From Deltaproteobacteria bacterium (GTDB lineage Bacteria; Desulfobacterota; GWC2-55-46; JAUVFY01): DNA of 6,432 bases. Below the pieces are notes generated by a model. The model saw only the letters and a list, made by a program, of their open reading frames with translations, searched no databases and was not told where the DNA came from. Numbering within the stretch: the first letter of the stretch is position 1; each line of letters starts with the position of its first letter. Positions 5,057 to 6,432 of this stretch are shown here, in pieces. Where the stretch lies: positions 1-6,432 of the forward strand of contig JAUVFY010000078.1 in the NCBI GenBank assembly GCA_030594025.1, written 5' to 3'. A program made the translations under genes and the position numbers.

Positions 5057-6295
5057 TTATGAGTTGAAACTCTTGAGGACCAGGACGGCGTTCGTCCCCC
5101 CGAAGCCGAAGGAGTTGGATAACGCTGTCGTTATATTTTTCTCCCTGGCTTCGTTGGGCACGTAGTCGAGGTCGCATTCAGGGTCAGGTGTGGTGTAGTT
5201 TATAGTGGGGGGGATTTTGCCTTCCTTTACGGCGAGGGCCGAAAAAATGGCCTCTATCCCCCCGGCCGCACCGAGGAGGTGCCCTGTCATGGACTTGGTC
5301 GAGTTGACAGAGATCTTCTTTGCATGGTCACCAAAGACGGTCTTTATGGCCATAGTCTCATAGAGGTCGTTATAATAGGTTGAGGTCCCGTGGGCGTTTA
5401 TGTGGTCCACTTCGTCAGGCTTGACGCCCGCATCTTTGAGGGCCAGTTCCATGCACGTGGCCGCGCCCGTGCCGTCCACTGAAGGAGCTGTCATGTGGTA
5501 TGCATCGGCGTTCATCGCATAGCCGGCCACCTCGGCGTAAACCTCCGCACCCCTTTTCCTTGCGCACTCGAGCTCCTCGAGTACGACTATGCCAGCGCCC
5601 TCGCCGCAGACAAATCCGTCCCTGTCCTTGTCAAAGGGCCTGCTCGCACCCTGTGGGTCGTCGTTCCTGGTGGAAAGGGCCTTCATGGAATTAAAGCCCG
5701 CTATGCAAAGTGGTGTTATTGTGGACTCCGTGCCCCCTGCGAGCATAACGTCCGCCTCGTCCCTTTGGATTATCCTGAAGGCGTCGCCTATGGAATGGGT
5801 ACCCGTGGCGCAGGCCGTTACCGAGCAGTTGTTGGGCCCCTTTGCCCCCAGGCGTATGGATACCTGCCCTGAGGCGAGGCTTATAATGACCATGGGGATG
5901 AAAAAGGGGGTGATCCTTTCCGGCCCCTTCTCCTTCAACACGTCGTGCCAGTGCTCGATGGCCGGAAGGCCCCCAATGCCAGCACCGATATAGACCCCTA
6001 CCCTCTCGGCGTTATCTTCCGTGATCTTGAGCCCCGAGCTCTCAAAGGCCTCGAGCGACGCCGCCATGGCGTACTGTATGAAAAAATCCATCTTCTTAAG
6101 GTCTTTTTTCTCGATTATACCCGAGGGGTCGAAGTCCGGCACCTCTCCGGCGATACGCACGGGGAAGTCCGTGGCATCGAACCTCGTAATATGCCTTATG
6201 CCGGAGCTACCCTCCAAGGCACCCTCCCATGCCTTTTTAAGGCCGGTACCCAGGGGGCTCACTATCCCTAAACCTGTTATGACTACCCTTCTCAT
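5057..6295 (-). CDS. fabF: 3-oxoacyl-[acyl-carrier-protein] synthase II
   Basis: Condensing enzyme (KAS II) that joins malonyl-ACP to a growing acyl-ACP chain in type II fatty-acid synthesis; cytoplasmic. The 412 residues match FabF length. The N-terminus RRVVITGLGIVSPLG (2-16) is canonical. The Cys-His-His thiolase-fold triad is present: Cys162 in TACATGTHSIGDAF, His302 in NAHGTSTYYND, and His339 in the KSMTGHLLGAAGG motif with the conserved Lys334. NSFGFGGTNA (394-403) closes the active site. The ATG at 6295 is the only sensible start, because an in-frame TAG lies shortly upstream; the ribosome binding site is poor (AGG very close to the ATG, GAGGGA further away). An upstream terminator at 6361-6403 separates it from the preceding gene, expected to be acpP. 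It starts the fabF-rpiB-glyA run, 24 bases before rpiB. FabB or FabJ-type naming is less likely given length and context. Confidence 0.97.
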   Translation of the reverse strand: MRRVVITGLGIVSPLGTGLKKAWEGALEGSSGIRHITRFDATDFPVRIAGEVPDFDPSGIIEKKDLKKMDFFIQYAMAASLEAFESSGLKITEDNAERVGVYIGAGIGGLPAIEHWHDVLKEKGPERITPFFIPMVIISLASGQVSIRLGAKGPNNCSVTACATGTHSIGDAFRIIQRDEADVMLAGGTESTITPLCIAGFNSMKALSTRNDDPQGASRPFDKDRDGFVCGEGAGIVVLEELECARKRGAEVYAEVAGYAMNADAYHMTAPSVDGTGAATCMELALKDAGVKPDEVDHINAHGTSTYYNDLYETMAIKTVFGDHAKKISVNSTKSMTGHLLGAAGGIEAIFSALAVKEGKIPPTINYTTPDPECDLDYVPNEAREKNITTALSNSFGFGGTNAVLVLKSFNS

Positions 6296-6349
6296 ACCTA
6301 TCGGTTCTATTCTTTGCTTCCCTCGGCTTTTATCGCCCGACCCAAGCCT

Positions 6350-6367
6350 GATAAAAAAGATAAAAAA
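6350..6367. repeat. Tandem 9-base repeat in the acpP-fabF gap
   Basis: Two exact adjacent copies of GATAAAAAA (6350-6358 and 6359-6367), read on the minus strand as TTTTTTATC twice. They form the T-rich tail after the terminator hairpin and may have arisen by slippage. A doubled T-tract could strengthen termination. Confidence 0.6.
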
Positions 6368-6403
6368 CAGAAAACAGGATGCTCGAGGGGCACCGCATCC
6401 TGT
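6361..6403 (-). terminator. Intrinsic terminator upstream of fabF (end of the preceding gene)
   Basis: A perfect 9-pair stem, ACAGGATGC (6395-6403 read on the minus strand) with GCATCCTGT (6374-6382), a 12-base loop and a T-rich tail (TTTTCTGTTTTTT) downstream on the minus strand. The T-tract is only on that side, so it serves minus-strand transcription. A TAA at 6430-6432 could be the stop codon of the preceding gene, expected from fabF context to be acpP, but no coding sequence of it is visible. fabF begins about 65 bases past the hairpin without a clear promoter, so it may rely on partial readthrough. Confidence 0.8.
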
Positions 6404-6432
6404 CCGTTTAAAAAAGCCGGAAGTTCAGTTTA

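Noticed and set aside
5058..5070. GAGTT-TC-AACTC inverted repeat at the end of fabF as a terminator
   Set aside because: The loop would be two bases, the repeat lies in the last codons and no T-tract follows it directly; rpiB follows after 24 bases.
5495..5993. Plus-strand open frames opposite fabF
   Set aside because: They are antisense shadows of fabF, with unnatural composition and no ribosome binding site.
6296..6345. Possible promoter for fabF (TTGGGT with AAGAAT)
   Set aside because: Spacing is wrong for the pair and no other -35 fits; not reported as a feature.

Overview
All eight protein-coding genes in this window lie on the minus strand, so the transcriptional order runs from high to low coordinates. 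The upstream side starts with a strong intrinsic terminator (6361-6403), probably closing an acpP-like gene just outside the window. It is followed by fabF (3-oxoacyl-ACP synthase II), rpiB (ribose-5-phosphate isomerase B) and glyA (serine hydroxymethyltransferase). The fabF-rpiB-glyA order, with moderately GC-rich DNA and free use of AGG (Arg) and ATA (Ile) codons, points to a bacterium of the Deltaproteobacteria/Desulfobacterota type or a nearby uncultured lineage. This placement is an inference from gene order and codon style, not from a marker tree.

Downstream of glyA the housekeeping run stops. A candidate weak intrinsic terminator (3182-3205) is followed by a good promoter (3098-3126). 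That promoter drives a two-gene unit whose frames overlap by 14 bases: a 79-residue DUF3343 protein (putative Se/S-carrier-like family) and a 65-residue protein with two CxxC pairs (small zinc ribbon) and a very basic tail. After a 132-base gap comes a secreted or periplasmic transglutaminase-like cysteine protein (343 aa, catalytic triad visible). After a further 95 bases comes a 220-residue DUF2064/TIGR04282 protein, a GT-A/CofC-like nucleotidyl- or glycosyl-transferase. Last is the first 222 codons of lipA (lipoyl synthase), cut by the window edge.

fabF, rpiB, glyA and lipA are central metabolism: fatty-acid elongation, pentose phosphate interconversion, one-carbon/glycine metabolism and lipoate synthesis. 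Both the FAS II pathway (octanoyl-ACP) and glycine cleavage (lipoyl-H protein) are linked to lipoate, so the ends of the window are loosely connected in metabolism. The middle genes have no assigned pathway.

The most notable signals are regulatory. Several promoter-like elements place the predicted transcription start at or within a few bases of the ATG (clearest for the DUF3343 gene and lipA), and those genes lack a Shine-Dalgarno sequence, which suggests leaderless or near-leaderless transcripts. A perfect 13-base palindrome sits where the -35 box of the transglutaminase gene should be. I see no mobile element, CRISPR array, tRNA or rRNA, and no convincing new defence or biosynthetic system.
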